A model generated the notes under the pieces. The model ran no database searches and was not told the origin of the DNA. It saw only the letters and a list, made by a program, of their open reading frames with translations. The position numbers and the translations under genes are program-made. Source: Psychrobacillus faecigallinarum (GTDB taxonomy: Bacteria > Bacillota > Bacilli > Bacillales_A > Planococcaceae). Taken from it: DNA of 64,000 bases. Shown here piece after piece: positions 19,620 through 32,535 of this stretch (position 1 is its first letter; every line of letters starts with the position of its first letter). The stretch is taken from positions 141,983 to 205,982 of the forward strand of contig NZ_JACSQO010000006.1 in assembly GCF_014836595.1 (NCBI RefSeq), given 5' to 3'.

Positions 19620-22600
19620 TTGACAGGTCAACTAGTTCAGTACGGACAACACCGCCAGCGTAGAAGTTTTGCGCGTATTAGTGAGGTGCTAGAATTACCG
19701 AATCTTATTGAGATTCAAACAGCATCTTATGAATGGTTCCTTGAAGAAGGTTTGCGTGAAATGTTTAAGGATATTTCACCTATCGAGGATTTTACAGGCA
19801 ATCTATCATTGGAGTTTGTCGACTATAGTTTGAATGATCCAAAATATTCAGTCGATGAATCTAAAGAACGTGACGCAACATACGCAGCACCACTTCGCGT
19901 AAAAGTACGTCTCCACAACAAAGAAACGGATGAAGTGAAAGAACAAGATGTCTTTATGGGTGATTTCCCACTCATGACAGAAACTGGTACTTTCGTTATT
20001 AATGGTGCTGAGCGAGTAATCGTATCTCAGTTAGTCCGTTCACCAAGTGTTTACTTCCATGACAAAACAGACAAAAATGGTAAAAAAGGTTTTGGTGCTA
20101 CTGTTATTCCAAACCGTGGTGCATGGCTTGAATACGAGATTGATGCAAAGGACGTAGTGTACGTTCGAATTGACAGAACTCGTAAATTACCAGTAACTGT
20201 TTTACTTCGCGCTTTAGGATTCGGTTCAGATCAAGAAATCATTGATTTACTCGGTGACAATGAGTATTTACGTAACACGCTAGAAAAGGACAACACAGAA
20301 ACTACTGAAAAAGCGTTATTAGAAATCTATGAACGCTTACGTCCAGGCGAGCCACCAACTGTGGAAAGTGCAAAGAGCCTGCTATACTCTCGCTTCTTTG
20401 ACCCAAAACGCTATGATTTAGCAAATGTTGGTCGTTACAAAATGAACAAAAAATTACACATAAAAAATCGTTTGTTTAACCAAACAGTAGCGGAAACGTT
20501 AGTGGATCCAGAAACAGGTGAAATTTTAGTTGAAGCTGGTACACTGATCGATCGTCGTGTATTAGACAGACTGATCCCTCATTTGGAAAATGGAATTGGA
20601 TTTAAAACATTCTCTCAAGTTGGAGGAGTTTTAGAAGACGATATTACGGTTCAATCGATTAAAATTTATGCACCAAATGATGAAGAGCAAAAAGAGATAA
20701 ATGTAATTAGTAATGCGTATGTGGAAACCGAAGTTAAAAACATTACGCCTGCAGATATCGTGTCATCTATTGGTTATTTCTTTAACCTATTATTCAACGT
20801 TGGAAACACGGATGATATTGACCATCTAGGTAACCGTCGTTTACGTTCAGTTGGAGAGTTATTACAAAACCAATTCCGTATTGGTCTTTCTCGTATGGAG
20901 CGTGTAGTTCGTGAGCGTATGTCAATAAACGATACACAAGCAATTGTTCCACAACAGCTGATAAATATTCGTCCAGTAATTGCATCTATCAAGGAATTCT
21001 TTGGTAGTTCTCAATTATCTCAGTTCATGGACCAAACAAATCCACTTGCAGAGTTAACTCATAAACGTCGTCTTTCTGCTTTAGGACCCGGTGGTTTAAC
21101 GCGTGAGCGTGCAGGCTTCGAGGTTCGTGACGTTCACTACTCTCACTATGGTCGTATGTGTCCAATTGAAACTCCTGAGGGACCTAACATTGGTTTAATT
21201 AACTCACTTTCCAGTTTTGCGAAAGTAAATAAATTTGGATTTATCGAAACTCCTTACCGTCGAGTTGACCCTGAAACTGGTCTTGTAACTTCACGTATCG
21301 ATTATCTAACAGCAGATGAAGAGGACAACTATGTTGTTGCGCAAGCTAACTCTCCACTTTCTGACGACGGTGCATTCGTAAACGAAGAAGTAGTTGGCCG
21401 TTTCCGTGGTGACAACACGGTATTTAGAAGAGATCAAATTGACTACATGGACGTATCACCGAAACAAGTAGTTTCTGCTGCTACAGCATGTATTCCATTC
21501 TTAGAAAACGATGACTCTAACCGTGCCCTAATGGGAGCGAACATGCAACGTCAAGCTGTTCCTCTTTTAAACCCAGAAGCTCCGTTTGTCGGAACTGGTA
21601 TGGAGCATGTCAATGCACGTGATTCAGGTGCCGCTGTTATTGCTAAGTATCACGGGATCGTAGAACATGTAGAAGCGAAAGAGATTCGCGTTCGTCGCAT
21701 TGAAGAAGTGGATGGAAAAGAAGTTAAAGGTGATTTAACAACTTATAAAGTTCACAAATTCGAACGTTCTAACCATGGTACATCTATTAACCAACGTCCA
21801 ATCGTTAAGGTTGGAGACCGTGTTAAACCTTTAGATATCCTTGCAGACGGTCCATCTATGGAACAAGGAGAGCTTGCGCTAGGACGTAACGTACTAGTTG
21901 CCTTCATGACATGGGATGGATATAACTACGAGGATGCTGTAATCATGAGTGAGCGTCTTGTGAAAGATGATGTCTATACTTCTGTGCATATTGAAGAATA
22001 CGAATCAGAATCACGTGATACGAAACTTGGGCCAGAGGAAATTACGAGAGACATTCCTAACGTCGGAGAAGATGCTTTACGTAACTTAGATGACCGTGGA
22101 ATTATCCGTGTCGGTGCTGAAGTTAGAGACGGAGATATTTTAGTAGGTAAAGTAACGCCTAAAGGAGTTACAGAACTTACTGCTGAAGAACGTCTACTTC
22201 ACGCTATTTTCGGAGAAAAAGCTCGTGAAGTTCGCGATACATCTCTACGTGTACCTCATGGTGCAGGCGGAATTGTATTAGATGTAAAAGTCTTCAATCG
22301 TGAAGATGGGGATGAACTATCACCTGGTGTTAACCAACTAGTACGTGCTTATATCGTTCAAAAACGTAAAATCTCTGTAGGGGATAAAATGGCCGGACGA
22401 CATGGTAACAAAGGGGTAATCTCTCGTATTCTTCCGGAAGAAGATATGCCTTTCCTTCCAGACGGAACACCAGTGGACATTATGTTAAATCCACTAGGGG
22501 TACCTTCTCGTATGAATATTGGGCAAGTACTAGAGCTTCACTTAGGTATGGCTTCTAGACTTCTTGGTGTTCACATGGCTTCACCTGTATTTGATGGTGC

Positions 22601-23174
22601 CAACGAGGAAGATGTATGGAACACGATGGAAGAAGCAGGCTTGAACCGTGATGGTAAAACGACACTTTATGATGGTCGTTCAGGTGAACCATTTGATAAC
22701 CGCGTTTCAGTAGGGGTTATGTATATGATCAAACTTGCCCACATGGTTGATGACAAGCTTCATGCTCGTTCAACAGGACCTTATTCTCTTGTTACGCAAC
22801 AGCCTCTTGGTGGTAAAGCGCAATTCGGTGGACAACGTTTTGGTGAGATGGAAGTATGGGCACTAGAAGCATATGGTGCTGCTTATACATTACAAGAAAT
22901 CTTAACGGTTAAATCCGATGACGTGGTTGGACGTGTGAAAACATATGAAGCCATCGTAAAAGGTGAAAGTGTTCCTGAGCCAGGCGTTCCTGAATCATTC
23001 AAAGTATTGATTAAAGAACTACAAAGTTTAGGTATGGACGTTAAGATGTTAACAATTGACGAAGAAGAAATTGAACTTCGTGATTTAGATGAAGATGACG
23101 ATATTCCGGCAGCTGATGCACTTGGTTTATTACCACTAGCTAATGAAGAAGAGCCAGTTGGAAACTTAGAGTAA
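19620..23174 (+). CDS. rpoB: RNA polymerase beta subunit
   Basis: 1184 residues from TTG 19620 (protein [11 protein letters not shown]), preceded by GAGGGGTG. The rifampicin pocket reads [20 protein letters not shown] then [10 protein letters not shown], a wild-type sensitive pattern. The C-terminal [11 protein letters not shown] motif lines the active centre. Followed by rpoC after 134 bases containing a hairpin. Confidence 0.97.
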   Translation: MTGQLVQYGQHRQRRSFARISEVLELPNLIEIQTASYEWFLEEGLREMFKDISPIEDFTGNLSLEFVDYSLNDPKYSVDESKERDATYAAPLRVKVRLHNKETDEVKEQDVFMGDFPLMTETGTFVINGAERVIVSQLVRSPSVYFHDKTDKNGKKGFGATVIPNRGAWLEYEIDAKDVVYVRIDRTRKLPVTVLLRALGFGSDQEIIDLLGDNEYLRNTLEKDNTETTEKALLEIYERLRPGEPPTVESAKSLLYSRFFDPKRYDLANVGRYKMNKKLHIKNRLFNQTVAETLVDPETGEILVEAGTLIDRRVLDRLIPHLENGIGFKTFSQVGGVLEDDITVQSIKIYAPNDEEQKEINVISNAYVETEVKNITPADIVSSIGYFFNLLFNVGNTDDIDHLGNRRLRSVGELLQNQFRIGLSRMERVVRERMSINDTQAIVPQQLINIRPVIASIKEFFGSSQLSQFMDQTNPLAELTHKRRLSALGPGGLTRERAGFEVRDVHYSHYGRMCPIETPEGPNIGLINSLSSFAKVNKFGFIETPYRRVDPETGLVTSRIDYLTADEEDNYVVAQANSPLSDDGAFVNEEVVGRFRGDNTVFRRDQIDYMDVSPKQVVSAATACIPFLENDDSNRALMGANMQRQAVPLLNPEAPFVGTGMEHVNARDSGAAVIAKYHGIVEHVEAKEIRVRRIEEVDGKEVKGDLTTYKVHKFERSNHGTSINQRPIVKVGDRVKPLDILADGPSMEQGELALGRNVLVAFMTWDGYNYEDAVIMSERLVKDDVYTSVHIEEYESESRDTKLGPEEITRDIPNVGEDALRNLDDRGIIRVGAEVRDGDILVGKVTPKGVTELTAEERLLHAIFGEKAREVRDTSLRVPHGAGGIVLDVKVFNREDGDELSPGVNQLVRAYIVQKRKISVGDKMAGRHGNKGVISRILPEEDMPFLPDGTPVDIMLNPLGVPSRMNIGQVLELHLGMASRLLGVHMASPVFDGANEEDVWNTMEEAGLNRDGKTTLYDGRSGEPFDNRVSVGVMYMIKLAHMVDDKLHARSTGPYSLVTQQPLGGKAQFGGQRFGEMEVWALEAYGAAYTLQEILTVKSDDVVGRVKTYEAIVKGESVPEPGVPESFKVLIKELQSLGMDVKMLTIDEEEIELRDLDEDDDIPAADALGLLPLANEEEPVGNLE

Positions 23175-23207
23175 GGTCAAGCAGGAATAATTGATTAGAT
23201 AAAAAAT

Positions 23208-23233
23208 CGGACAGGTGATGCCTGTCCGTATTT
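23208..23233 (+). terminator. Hairpin between rpoB and rpoC
   Basis: Perfect 8-bp stem CGGACAGG / CCTGTCCG with TGATG loop. The tail TATTTCC is a poor T run, so it may be a pause or processing site rather than a terminator. Confidence 0.45.
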
Positions 23234-23308
23234 CCGTATTAAATTGCATTATGCAGAGCTACTTGGAAGGTCTTTCTAAAGACTCAAGACTAAAGGGAGG
23301 TAGGCTCC

Positions 23309-26300
23309 TTGATAGACGTTAATAATTTTGAGTATATGAAAATTGGTTTAGCTTCACCAGATAAAATCCGTTCATGGTCTTATGGAGAAGTAAAAAAACC
23401 TGAAACAATTAACTATCGTACACTAAAACCTGAAAAAGATGGGTTATTCTGTGAGCGTATTTTCGGTCCTACAAAAGACTGGGAATGTCATTGTGGTAAA
23501 TACAAACGTGTTCGCTATAAAGGCGTAGTTTGTGATCGATGTGGAGTAGAGGTTACGCGTTCGAAAGTACGTCGTGAGCGTATGGGTCACATTGAATTGG
23601 CAGCTCCTGTATCACATATTTGGTATTTCAAAGGTATTCCAAGCCGTATGGGGCTGATTTTGGATATGTCTCCAAGATCACTAGAGGAAGTAATTTATTT
23701 TGCTTCTTACGTTGTAATTGAACCAGCGGATACACCTCTTGAAAAGAAACAATTACTTTCTGAAAAAGAATACCGTGCATACCGAGATAAGTTTGGTAGT
23801 AAGTTCCAAGCTGCTATGGGTGCAGAGGCTATTAAGCGTCTATTACAAGAGATAGATCTAGAAAGTGAAACTGAGAACTTAAAAGAAGAGTTAAAAACAG
23901 CACAAGGTCAACGTCGTACACGCGCGATTAAACGTTTAGAAGTAGTAGAATCTTTCCGTAACTCTGGCAACAAGCCTGATTGGATGATTTTAGATGTACT
24001 TCCGGTTATTCCACCAGAATTACGTCCAATGGTTCAATTAGACGGCGGACGCTTTGCTACATCTGATTTAAATGATTTATACCGTCGTGTAATCAACCGT
24101 AATAACCGTTTAAAACGTCTATTGGACTTAGGTGCTCCTAGCATCATTGTTCAAAACGAAAAACGTATGCTTCAAGAAGCAGTTGATGCATTGATTGATA
24201 ATGGTCGTCGTGGCCGTCCAGTAACAGGACCAGGTAACCGTCCATTAAAGTCACTCTCACATATGCTTAAAGGGAAACAAGGTCGTTTCCGTCAAAACTT
24301 ACTTGGTAAACGTGTAGACTATTCTGGTCGTTCCGTTATCGTAGTAGGACCAAACCTAAAAATGTACCAATGTGGTCTTCCAAAAGAAATGGCAATTGAA
24401 TTATTCAAACCATTTGTTATGAAAGAACTAGTTGAACGTGGTTTGGCGCATAACATTAAGAGTGCAAAACGCAAAATTGAACGTATGCATCCAGAAGTTT
24501 GGGATGTATTAGAAGATGTAATCAAGGAGCATCCCGTTTTACTAAACCGCGCACCTACTCTTCACCGTTTAGGTATCCAAGCGTTTGAACCAACATTAGT
24601 AGAAGGTCGTGCAATTCGTCTTCACCCTCTTGTATGTACAGCATATAACGCTGACTTTGATGGTGACCAAATGGCTGTTCACGTACCTTTATCAGCAGAA
24701 GCTCAAGCGGAAGCACGTCTACTAATGCTTGCTGCACAAAACATTTTGAACCCGAAAGATGGAAAACCAGTTGTTACGCCATCTCAAGATATGGTACTAG
24801 GTAACTATTACTTAACACTTGAGCGTAAAGGCGCAACAGGAGAAGGTTCTACATTCTACGGTCCAGAAGAAGTGCTAATTGCATATAATACAGGTCATGT
24901 ACATTTGCATACTCGTATTGCCATAGCTGCATCTTCATTGAAAAATCCAACATTTACGGAAGAACAAAACAAGATGTTGTTGTTGACTACTGTAGGTAAA
25001 GTAATCTTCAACGAAATACTTCCTGAAACGTTCCCGTATATTAACGAACCAACGGATTACAATTTACAAATAGAAACACCTGAAAAATATTTCATCTCTA
25101 CTACGACAGACGTGAAAAAACATATTGAATCTACGGATCTTGTTCAACCATTCAAGAAGAAAATCCTTGGAAATATCATCGCAGAAGTATTTAAACGTTT
25201 CCATATTACAGAAACATCTAAAATGCTTGACCGTATGAAATCACTTGGATTTAAATATTCAACTAAAGCTGGTATTACAATCGGTATCTCTGATATCGTC
25301 GTACTTCCAGATAAAGGTGAAATTCTTGAAGAAGCACAAGGTAAAGTAGATAAAGTAATGAAACAATTCCGTCGCGGTCTAATAACAGAGGAAGAACGTT
25401 ATGCAAGCGTTATTGGACACTGGAGTAGAGCGAAAGAAGTTATTCAAGAAAAACTGATGAAATCACTTGATAACATGAACCCAATCTTCATGATGAGTGA
25501 CTCTGGTGCCCGTGGTAACGCGTCCAACTTCACTCAGCTTGCTGGTATGCGTGGGCTGATGGCCAATCCGGCTGGACGAATTATCGAACTTCCGATTAAA
25601 TCATCGTTCCGTGAAGGGTTAACAGTACTTGAATACTTCATCTCAACACATGGTGCTCGTAAAGGTCTTGCCGATACAGCTCTTAAAACAGCCGATTCAG
25701 GTTACCTGACTCGTCGACTTGTTGACGTAGCTCAAGATGTAATCGTACGTGAAGATGACTGTGGAACAGACCGTGGCTTACTAATAGGCTCTCTTATGGA
25801 AGGTACGGAAGTAATTGAAGAGTTTGGCGAACGTATTGTTGGACGTCACACGAAGAAAACAATCTTCCATCCGGAAACAGGAAAAGTAATATTAGAAAGA
25901 GATGGCTTGATTACTCAAGATATCGCACGTCTTATCGAAGAAGCTGGAATTACTCAATTGACTATCCGCTCAGCATTTACTTGTAATACAAAACATGGTG
26001 TATGTAAAAAATGTTACGGCTTGAACTTAGCAACTGGAGATACGGTAGAAGTAGGGGAAGCGGTAGGTATTATCGCAGCTCAGTCTATCGGAGAACCTGG
26101 TACACAGTTAACAATGCGTACATTCCATACAGGTGGGGTTGCCGGTGATGATATTACACAAGGTCTTCCACGTATTCAAGAGATTTTTGAAGCTCGTAAT
26201 CCAAAAGGGCAAGCGGTTATTTCTGAGATTTCTGGTACCGTTACTGAAATCGACGAAATTAGAGAAGGACAAAAAGAAATTACAATTCAAGGTAATGTAG

Positions 26301-26911
26301 AAACACGTAAATATCTAGCTCCATACAATGCACGTCTAAAAGTAATAGCAAATGACGTTATTCAACGTGGTCAGGTATTAACGGAAGGTTCTGTAGACCC
26401 TAAAGAATTGTTAAAAGTAAAAGATGTTTCTACTGTTCAAGAGTACTTATTAAAAGAAGTACAAAAAGTTTATCGTATGCAAGGGGTAGAAATTGGGGAT
26501 AAACATATCGAAGTAATGGTTCGCCAAATGCTTCGCAAAGTGCGCGTAATTGAAGCAGGAGAAACTGACTTGCTACCTGGTTCACTTTTAGATATCCACC
26601 AATTTGCTGAAGCGAATAAAGAAGCAGTTTTACAAGGTAAAATCCCTGCAACTTGTCGCCCAGTTATCCTTGGTATCACAAAAGCTTCTCTTGAAACAGA
26701 ATCATTCTTATCAGCGGCATCCTTCCAAGAAACGACTCGTGTCTTAACTGATGCAGCGATTAAAGGAAAACGTGATGAGCTACTTGGATTGAAAGAAAAC
26801 GTAATTATTGGGAAACTAGTTCCTGCTGGTACTGGTATGCAACGTTACCGTCAAATTCAAATAACTACAAACGAAGCCGATGCTGAAAAAGAAACAGTAA
26901 ACGCAGAATAA
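23309..26911 (+). CDS. rpoC: RNA polymerase beta' subunit
   Basis: 1200 residues with TTG start after AAGGGAGG (protein [15 protein letters not shown]). N-terminal zinc site CHCGKY...CDRCG, the catalytic magnesium loop [12 protein letters not shown], and the second zinc cluster ([19 protein letters not shown]) are intact. Length equals the B. subtilis subunit. Confidence 0.97.
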   Translation: MIDVNNFEYMKIGLASPDKIRSWSYGEVKKPETINYRTLKPEKDGLFCERIFGPTKDWECHCGKYKRVRYKGVVCDRCGVEVTRSKVRRERMGHIELAAPVSHIWYFKGIPSRMGLILDMSPRSLEEVIYFASYVVIEPADTPLEKKQLLSEKEYRAYRDKFGSKFQAAMGAEAIKRLLQEIDLESETENLKEELKTAQGQRRTRAIKRLEVVESFRNSGNKPDWMILDVLPVIPPELRPMVQLDGGRFATSDLNDLYRRVINRNNRLKRLLDLGAPSIIVQNEKRMLQEAVDALIDNGRRGRPVTGPGNRPLKSLSHMLKGKQGRFRQNLLGKRVDYSGRSVIVVGPNLKMYQCGLPKEMAIELFKPFVMKELVERGLAHNIKSAKRKIERMHPEVWDVLEDVIKEHPVLLNRAPTLHRLGIQAFEPTLVEGRAIRLHPLVCTAYNADFDGDQMAVHVPLSAEAQAEARLLMLAAQNILNPKDGKPVVTPSQDMVLGNYYLTLERKGATGEGSTFYGPEEVLIAYNTGHVHLHTRIAIAASSLKNPTFTEEQNKMLLLTTVGKVIFNEILPETFPYINEPTDYNLQIETPEKYFISTTTDVKKHIESTDLVQPFKKKILGNIIAEVFKRFHITETSKMLDRMKSLGFKYSTKAGITIGISDIVVLPDKGEILEEAQGKVDKVMKQFRRGLITEEERYASVIGHWSRAKEVIQEKLMKSLDNMNPIFMMSDSGARGNASNFTQLAGMRGLMANPAGRIIELPIKSSFREGLTVLEYFISTHGARKGLADTALKTADSGYLTRRLVDVAQDVIVREDDCGTDRGLLIGSLMEGTEVIEEFGERIVGRHTKKTIFHPETGKVILERDGLITQDIARLIEEAGITQLTIRSAFTCNTKHGVCKKCYGLNLATGDTVEVGEAVGIIAAQSIGEPGTQLTMRTFHTGGVAGDDITQGLPRIQEIFEARNPKGQAVISEISGTVTEIDEIREGQKEITIQGNVETRKYLAPYNARLKVIANDVIQRGQVLTEGSVDPKELLKVKDVSTVQEYLLKEVQKVYRMQGVEIGDKHIEVMVRQMLRKVRVIEAGETDLLPGSLLDIHQFAEANKEAVLQGKIPATCRPVILGITKASLETESFLSAASFQETTRVLTDAAIKGKRDELLGLKENVIIGKLVPAGTGMQRYRQIQITTNEADAEKETVNAE

Positions 26912-26914
26912 CTT

Positions 26915-26956
26915 ATATTAGGGAGAACTATTTATATTTCTCCCTAATATTTTATT
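26915..26956 (+). terminator. Intrinsic terminator after rpoC
   Basis: 13-bp perfect stem (26915-26927 with 26938-26950), then TTTTATT. Closes the rpoBC operon before the next promoter. Confidence 0.85.
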
Positions 26957-26964
26957 GTTAAGCC

Positions 26965-26993
26965 TTGACACCTTTTTCAAGGAATGATAATAT
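26965..26993 (+). promoter_or_regulatory. Sigma-A promoter of the rplGB-rpsL-rpsG-fusA operon
   Basis: TTGACA, 17-base spacer, TAATAT, 47 bases before the rplGB start. Confidence 0.65.
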
Positions 26994-27040
26994 ATTTAAG
27001 GTTGATAGTTATCGGACTTGTAGCTTTGGAGGATATGTAA

Positions 27041-27289
27041 ATGTCTTATGAAAAAGTAAAACAAGCAGACAAAACGATCATTGGTACAAAGCAAGCAGTA
27101 AAAGCAATGAAAAAAGGGCTTGTCAAAGAATTATATATTGCACTGGATGTAGAATTGAGAATCATTGAATTAGCACGTCAGATAGCACAAGAAAATGATG
27201 TTCCAATAACCTATGTCGAGTCTAAATTAGAGCTTGGTAGAGCCTGTGGTTTGCGTTTAAGCGCTGCCGTTGTGGCGATTACTGTGTAA
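27041..27289 (+). CDS. rplGB: L7Ae-family kink-turn RNA-binding protein (YbxF/L7Ae-like)
   Basis: 82 residues, ATG after GGAGG. L7Ae/L30e fold signature (IGTKQAVKAMKKGLVKELYIA and the C-terminal ELGRACGLRLSAAVVAI). The B. subtilis homologue binds kink-turns and associates with the ribosome; its position before rpsL is conserved. Confidence 0.92.
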   Translation: MSYEKVKQADKTIIGTKQAVKAMKKGLVKELYIALDVELRIIELARQIAQENDVPITYVESKLELGRACGLRLSAAVVAITV

Positions 27290-27294
27290 CAGTT

Positions 27295-27323
27295 TTTGTG
27301 TAATACACAAAGACTTTGTTTTT
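27295..27323 (+). terminator. Weak hairpin between rplGB and rpsL
   Basis: Stem TTTGTGT / ACACAAA with a 3-base loop; T run TTTGTTTTT begins after four bases. Probably an attenuator or processing site within the str operon. Confidence 0.35.
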
Positions 27324-27386
27324 ACCCAAAAAATGAACCACCTGGATGTGTGGTATTAAAAGAACAAATGAAGGGAGGAATAATCG

Positions 27387-27806
27387 ATGCCTACAATTAA
27401 CCAATTGGTCCGTAAGCCTCGTAAATCCAACATCACTAAATCTAAGTCTCCAGCATTAGGAAAAGGCTATAACAGCTTTAAAAAATCAGCTACAAATCTT
27501 AACTCGCCTCAAAAGCGTGGGGTTTGTACTCGTGTTGGTACTATGACGCCGAAAAAACCAAACTCAGCACTTCGTAAATATGCGCGTGTACGTTTAACAA
27601 ATACGTTAGAGGTTACTGCTTATATTCCAGGAGAAGGTCACAACCTACAAGAACATAGTGTTGTACTTATCCGCGGAGGACGTGTAAAAGATTTACCAGG
27701 GGTACGTTACCATATCGTACGTGGTGCTCTTGATACAGCTGGAGTTAATGGTCGTATGCAAAGCCGTTCATTATACGGTGCAAAACGCCCTAAAGTTAAA
27801 AAATAA
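27387..27806 (+). CDS. rpsL: Ribosomal protein S12
   Basis: 139 residues. Decoding-centre loop [15 protein letters not shown] carries the lysine whose mutation gives streptomycin resistance; here it is wild type. C-terminal [10 protein letters not shown] loop intact. ATG after AAGGGAGG. Confidence 0.97.
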   Translation: MPTINQLVRKPRKSNITKSKSPALGKGYNSFKKSATNLNSPQKRGVCTRVGTMTPKKPNSALRKYARVRLTNTLEVTAYIPGEGHNLQEHSVVLIRGGRVKDLPGVRYHIVRGALDTAGVNGRMQSRSLYGAKRPKVKK

Positions 27807-27847
27807 TTTATTTAATAATTTGACATTCGTCGAAAGGAGGAAAACAC

Positions 27848-28318
27848 ATGCCTCGTAAAGGTCCTGTTTCCAAACGTGACGTGTTACCAGATCCAATTTA
27901 TAATTCGAAACTAGTAACTCGTTTAATCAATAAAATGATGATTGATGGTAAAAGAGGTACTTCTCAAAAAATTCTATACGGAGCGTTTGATCTTGTAAAA
28001 GAACGTTCTGGTAAAGATGCATTAGAAGTATTTGAAGCTGCATTAAGCAACATTATGCCAGTTCTTGAAGTTCGTGCTCGTCGTGTTGGTGGTGCTAACT
28101 ACCAAGTACCGGTTGAAGTACGTCCTGACCGTCGTTATACTTTAGGTCTTCGCTACCTAGTAAACTATTCACGTCTTCGTGGAGAAAAAACTATGGAAGA
28201 GCGTTTAGCTAATGAAATTCTTGATGCATCTAACAACACAGGTGCTTCTGTTAAGAAACGTGAAGATATGCATAAAATGGCGGAAGCTAACAAAGCATTT
28301 GCTCACTATCGTTGGTAA
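27848..28318 (+). CDS. rpsG: Ribosomal protein S7
   Basis: 156 residues, family length, ATG after AAAGGAGG. Nucleates the head of the 30S subunit; N-terminal [18 protein letters not shown] and the [16 protein letters not shown] signature are present. Confidence 0.97.
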   Translation: MPRKGPVSKRDVLPDPIYNSKLVTRLINKMMIDGKRGTSQKILYGAFDLVKERSGKDALEVFEAALSNIMPVLEVRARRVGGANYQVPVEVRPDRRYTLGLRYLVNYSRLRGEKTMEERLANEILDASNNTGASVKKREDMHKMAEANKAFAHYRW

Positions 28319-28368
28319 GATTTTAATACAATCATACTCTAATCCGAAATTGGAAGGAGAAATACAAT

Positions 28369-30447
28369 ATGGCTAGAGAGTTCTCCTTAGAAAAAACACG
28401 TAATATCGGTATCATGGCTCACATCGATGCTGGTAAAACGACTACTACGGAGCGTATTCTATACTACACTGGTAAAATCCACAAAATTGGGGAAACTCAT
28501 GAGGGTGCTTCACAAATGGACTGGATGGAGCAAGAGCAAGAACGTGGTATCACTATCACTTCTGCTGCGACAACAGCTGCTTGGGATAATCACCGTGTAA
28601 ACATTATCGATACACCTGGACACGTAGACTTCACAGTTGAAGTTGAACGTTCACTTCGTGTACTTGATGGTGCGGTTACAGTACTAGATGCTCAATCTGG
28701 TGTTGAACCACAAACTGAAACAGTATGGCGTCAAGCTACAACTTATGGCGTACCACGTATTGTTTTTGTAAACAAAATGGATAAAACAGGTGCGGACTTC
28801 TTATATTCTGTAGGAACTCTTCGTGACCGTCTACAAGCTAACGCTCATCCAATTCAGTTACCAATTGGTGCTGAAGATGAATTCAGCGGTATCATTGACC
28901 TAGTGACAATGAAAGCTACTGTATACGGAAACGACTTAGGTACTGATATCCAAGAAGTTGAAATTCCAGAAGAATATAAAGCACAAGCTGAAGAATACCG
29001 TGAAAAATTAGTTGAAGCGGTAGCTGAGCTTGATGAAGATTTAATGGAAAAATATCTTGGTGGAGAAGAAATTACAACTGAAGAATTAGTTGCTGGTATC
29101 CGTAAAGGTACCCTTAACGTAGAATTCTATCCAGTAGTATGTGGTACTGCTTTCAAAAACAAAGGTGTTCAAAAAGTTCTTGATGCAGTAGTTGCTTACC
29201 TTCCATCACCACTTGATATTCCAGCTATGAAAGGTATCGATCCTGATAGCGAAGAAGAAGTAGAACGTCACTCTGACGATTCTGAACCATTCTCTGCATT
29301 AGCGTTTAAAGTTATGACTGACCCTTACGTTGGTAAATTAACTTTCTTCCGCGTGTATTCTGGTACTCTTCAATCTGGTTCATACGTTCAAAACTCTACT
29401 AAAGGTAAGCGTGAGCGTGTAGGTCGTATCCTACAAATGCATGCTAACTCTCGTGAAGAGATCTCACAAGTTTACGCTGGAGATATCGCTGCAGCAGTAG
29501 GCTTAAAAGATACAACAACTGGTGATACATTATGTGATGAAAAATCTCTAGTAATTCTAGAATCTATGGAATTCCCAGAGCCAGTTATCTCACTATCTGT
29601 TGAACCAAAAACTAAAGCTGACCAAGATAAAATGGGTCAAGCCCTACAAAAATTAGCTGAAGAAGATCCAACATTCCGCGTACATACTGACCAAGAAACT
29701 GGTCAAGTAATCATCGCTGGTATGGGTGAACTTCACCTTGATATTCTAGTAGACCGTATGCGTCGTGAATTCAAAGTAGAAGCTAACGTAGGTGCTCCCC
29801 AAGTATCTTACCGTGAAACTTTCCGTTCATCGGCACAAGTTGAAGGTAAATTCGTTCGCCAATCTGGTGGACGTGGTCAATTCGGACACGTTTGGATCGA
29901 GTTCTCTCCAAACGAAGAAGGAAAAGGCTTTGAGTTTGAAAATGCTATCGTTGGTGGGGTTGTACCACGTGAATATATCCCAGCTGTTGAAGCAGGTCTT
30001 CGTGACTCACTTGACAACGGTGTAATCGCTGGATTCCCATTAATCGATATTAAAGCTAAATTATTCGACGGATCATATCATGATGTTGACTCGAATGAGA
30101 TGGCATTTAAAATCGCAGCATCTATGGCATTGAAAAATGCTGTTTCTAAAGTAAACCCAGCACTTCTTGAACCAATCATGAAGGTAGAAGTTGTTATTCC
30201 TGAAGAATATTTAGGAGACATCATGGGTGATATCACATCTCGTCGTGGACGCGTTGAAGGTATGGACGCTCGTGGTAACGCACAGGTAGTACGTGCAATG
30301 GTTCCACTTGCTGAAATGTTTGGATATGCAACATCATTACGTTCAAATACACAAGGTCGTGGAGTATTCTCGATGGTATTTGATCACTATGAAGATGTTC
30401 CAAAATCAATTGCTGAAGAAATTATCAAAAAACACAAAGGTGAATAA
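28369..30447 (+). CDS. fusA: Elongation factor G
   Basis: 692 residues. P-loop [12 protein letters not shown], switch [14 protein letters not shown] specificity motif, then domains II-V including the domain IV tip. GTPase that drives translocation and ribosome recycling. ATG after TTGGAAGGAG. Confidence 0.97.
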   Translation: MAREFSLEKTRNIGIMAHIDAGKTTTTERILYYTGKIHKIGETHEGASQMDWMEQEQERGITITSAATTAAWDNHRVNIIDTPGHVDFTVEVERSLRVLDGAVTVLDAQSGVEPQTETVWRQATTYGVPRIVFVNKMDKTGADFLYSVGTLRDRLQANAHPIQLPIGAEDEFSGIIDLVTMKATVYGNDLGTDIQEVEIPEEYKAQAEEYREKLVEAVAELDEDLMEKYLGGEEITTEELVAGIRKGTLNVEFYPVVCGTAFKNKGVQKVLDAVVAYLPSPLDIPAMKGIDPDSEEEVERHSDDSEPFSALAFKVMTDPYVGKLTFFRVYSGTLQSGSYVQNSTKGKRERVGRILQMHANSREEISQVYAGDIAAAVGLKDTTTGDTLCDEKSLVILESMEFPEPVISLSVEPKTKADQDKMGQALQKLAEEDPTFRVHTDQETGQVIIAGMGELHLDILVDRMRREFKVEANVGAPQVSYRETFRSSAQVEGKFVRQSGGRGQFGHVWIEFSPNEEGKGFEFENAIVGGVVPREYIPAVEAGLRDSLDNGVIAGFPLIDIKAKLFDGSYHDVDSNEMAFKIAASMALKNAVSKVNPALLEPIMKVEVVIPEEYLGDIMGDITSRRGRVEGMDARGNAQVVRAMVPLAEMFGYATSLRSNTQGRGVFSMVFDHYEDVPKSIAEEIIKKHKGE

Positions 30448-30496
30448 TTGAATTTTCATCTTGATTCAAGTATAACTTTCTTGTAGTGTATGAAAT

Positions 30497-30521
30497 ATAG
30501 GGACTACTTGTCCCTATCTTT
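30497..30521 (+). terminator. Hairpin between fusA and tuf
   Basis: Perfect 8-bp stem ATAGGGAC / GTCCCTAT with TACTT loop and CTTTTAT tail. Likely partial terminator or attenuator before tuf. Confidence 0.6.
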
Positions 30522-30563
30522 TATCATAAAAAAAACAAACAATTACTGAGGAGGATTTCTCTA

Positions 30564-31751
30564 ATGGCTAAAGAAAAATTTGACCGTTCCAAAACACATG
30601 CTAACGTTGGTACAATCGGACACGTTGACCATGGTAAAACAACTTTAACTGCTGCAATCGCTACAGTTCTTTCTAAAAAAATGGGTGGAGTAGCTAAATC
30701 ATACGCTGACATCGATAACGCTCCTGAAGAAAAAGAGCGCGGAATCACAATCAACACTTCTCACGTTGAATATGAAACAGAAACTCGTCACTACGCTCAC
30801 GTAGACTGCCCAGGACATGCTGACTATGTTAAAAACATGATCACAGGTGCAGCTCAAATGGACGGCGGGATCCTAGTAGTATCTGCTGCTGATGGCCCAA
30901 TGCCACAAACTCGTGAACACATTCTTTTATCTAAACAAGTAGGTGTTCCATACCTAGTTGTATTCATGAACAAATGTGATATGGTAGACGACGAAGAATT
31001 ACTTGAATTAGTTGAAATGGAAGTTCGTGACCTTCTTTCTGAATACGATTTCCCAGGCGACGACATTCCAGTAATCAAAGGTTCTGCTCTTAAAGCTCTT
31101 GAAGGAGAGCCAGAATGGGAAGAAAAAATCGTTGAATTAATGGACGCTGTAGATAGCTATATCCCAACACCAGAACGTCAAACTGACAAACCATTCATGA
31201 TGCCAGTTGAGGATGTATTCTCAATCACTGGTCGTGGTACAGTTGCTACAGGACGTGTTGAGCGTGGACAAGTTAAAATCGGTGACGTTGTAGACATCAT
31301 CGGTATTACTGAAGAAGCAAAATCAACTACTGTGACTGGAGTTGAAATGTTCCGTAAACTTCTTGACTATGCAGAAGCTGGAGACAACATCGGTGCTCTT
31401 CTTCGTGGGGTTTCTCGTGAAGAGATCCAACGTGGTCAAGTTTTAGCTAAACCAGGTTCAATCACTCCACACACAGACTTCAAAGCTGAAGTTTATGTTC
31501 TTTCTAAAGAAGAGGGTGGACGTCATACTCCATTCTTCTCAAACTACCGTCCTCAGTTCTACTTCCGTACAACTGATGTAACTGGTGTTTGTAACTTACC
31601 AGAAGGCGTAGAAATGGTTATGCCTGGAGATAACATCGAAATGACTGTATCTCTAATCTCTCCAATCGCTATCGAAGAAGGTACTAAATTCTCTATCCGT
31701 GAGGGTGGACGTACTGTAGGCGCTGGTGTAGTTGCTACTATCACTAAGTAA
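30564..31751 (+). CDS. tuf: Elongation factor Tu
   Basis: 395 residues. [12 protein letters not shown]-loop, DCPGHADY switch II, NKCDM specificity motif, domains II and III complete. Delivers aminoacyl-tRNA to the ribosome. Ends the str operon before a strong terminator; B. subtilis then continues to a hydrolase gene, whereas here a Bce-type module follows. Confidence 0.98.
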   Translation: MAKEKFDRSKTHANVGTIGHVDHGKTTLTAAIATVLSKKMGGVAKSYADIDNAPEEKERGITINTSHVEYETETRHYAHVDCPGHADYVKNMITGAAQMDGGILVVSAADGPMPQTREHILLSKQVGVPYLVVFMNKCDMVDDEELLELVEMEVRDLLSEYDFPGDDIPVIKGSALKALEGEPEWEEKIVELMDAVDSYIPTPERQTDKPFMMPVEDVFSITGRGTVATGRVERGQVKIGDVVDIIGITEEAKSTTVTGVEMFRKLLDYAEAGDNIGALLRGVSREEIQRGQVLAKPGSITPHTDFKAEVYVLSKEEGGRHTPFFSNYRPQFYFRTTDVTGVCNLPEGVEMVMPGDNIEMTVSLISPIAIEEGTKFSIREGGRTVGAGVVATITK

Positions 31752-31767
31752 TCTATAATTAAATTAT

Positions 31768-31803
31768 AAAATCCATCTCGTGACGACGAGGTGGATTTTT
31801 TTG
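31768..31803 (+). terminator. Intrinsic terminator after tuf
   Basis: Stem AATCCATCTCGT / ACGAGGTGGATT (one G-U pair) with GACG loop and a run of seven T. Confidence 0.9.
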
Positions 31804-31843
31804 TGCTTAAAAATGGTAAACTAATTTTAAAGGGGTGGTTCCA

Positions 31844-32533
31844 TTGAGCGTAAAAGTATTTTTAATTGAAGATGACATGTCAATATTCGAGATGATACAG
31901 GATCGTTTTAAACAATGGGCATTAGAAGTTATAGGCCCATCAACTTTTCAGCGCGTAATGGATGATTTCATACAAGAAGCTCCACAGTTAGTTATAGTAG
32001 ATATTCAGCTTCCGGCTTATGATGGATTTCATTGGTGTAGGCAAATAAGGGCAGTTTCTAAAGTACCGATTATATTTCTATCTTCTCGGGATCATCCAAT
32101 GGATATGATCATGGCAATGCAAATTGGTGCAGATGATTTCGTACAAAAACCCTTTCATATGGATGTTTTACTTGCGAAGGTTCAGGCAATACTTCGAAGA
32201 ACCTATGATTATGGGGAAGAGCAAAATGAAATGACAAGGTGGAACGGAGCGACGGTAGATTTTTCGAAAGGTGTTCTCTTAAGGAACGACCTCTCGGTAG
32301 AATTAACTAAAAACGAATTATTTATTTTGCGGGTTTTATTGCAATCTGTAGACAAGATTGTATCGCGCGATGAATTAATGAGAAAACTATGGGATGACGA
32401 GAGATTTGTTAATGATAATACTTTATCCGTTAACGTGAATCGTCTGCGTTTAAAATTAGAAGAGATTGGTTTGACTGATGTCATCCAAACCAAAAAAGGA
32501 TTAGGTTATATGGCCATTTCAAAGGAGGGATAA
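31844..32533 (+). CDS. OmpR-family response regulator, BceR-type
   Basis: 229 residues from TTG 31844, five bases after AGGGGTGG; a GTG at 31835 overlaps that ribosome site and was rejected. Receiver domain with the phospho-acceptor aspartate in VIVDIQLP, switch residues in IIFLSS and lysine in VQKPF; C-terminal winged helix (LTKNELFILRVLL, VNVNRLRLKLE). Adjacent to a BceS-like kinase and BceAB-like transporter, so it probably activates the transporter genes in response to a cell-wall-active peptide. Ligand unknown. Confidence 0.88.
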   Translation: MSVKVFLIEDDMSIFEMIQDRFKQWALEVIGPSTFQRVMDDFIQEAPQLVIVDIQLPAYDGFHWCRQIRAVSKVPIIFLSSRDHPMDMIMAMQIGADDFVQKPFHMDVLLAKVQAILRRTYDYGEEQNEMTRWNGATVDFSKGVLLRNDLSVELTKNELFILRVLLQSVDKIVSRDELMRKLWDDERFVNDNTLSVNVNRLRLKLEEIGLTDVIQTKKGLGYMAISKEG

Positions 32534-32535
32534 AC

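Noticed and set aside
29792..30025. 77-residue plus-strand frame inside fusA
   Set aside because: Out-of-frame shadow of EF-G domain IV coding sequence.
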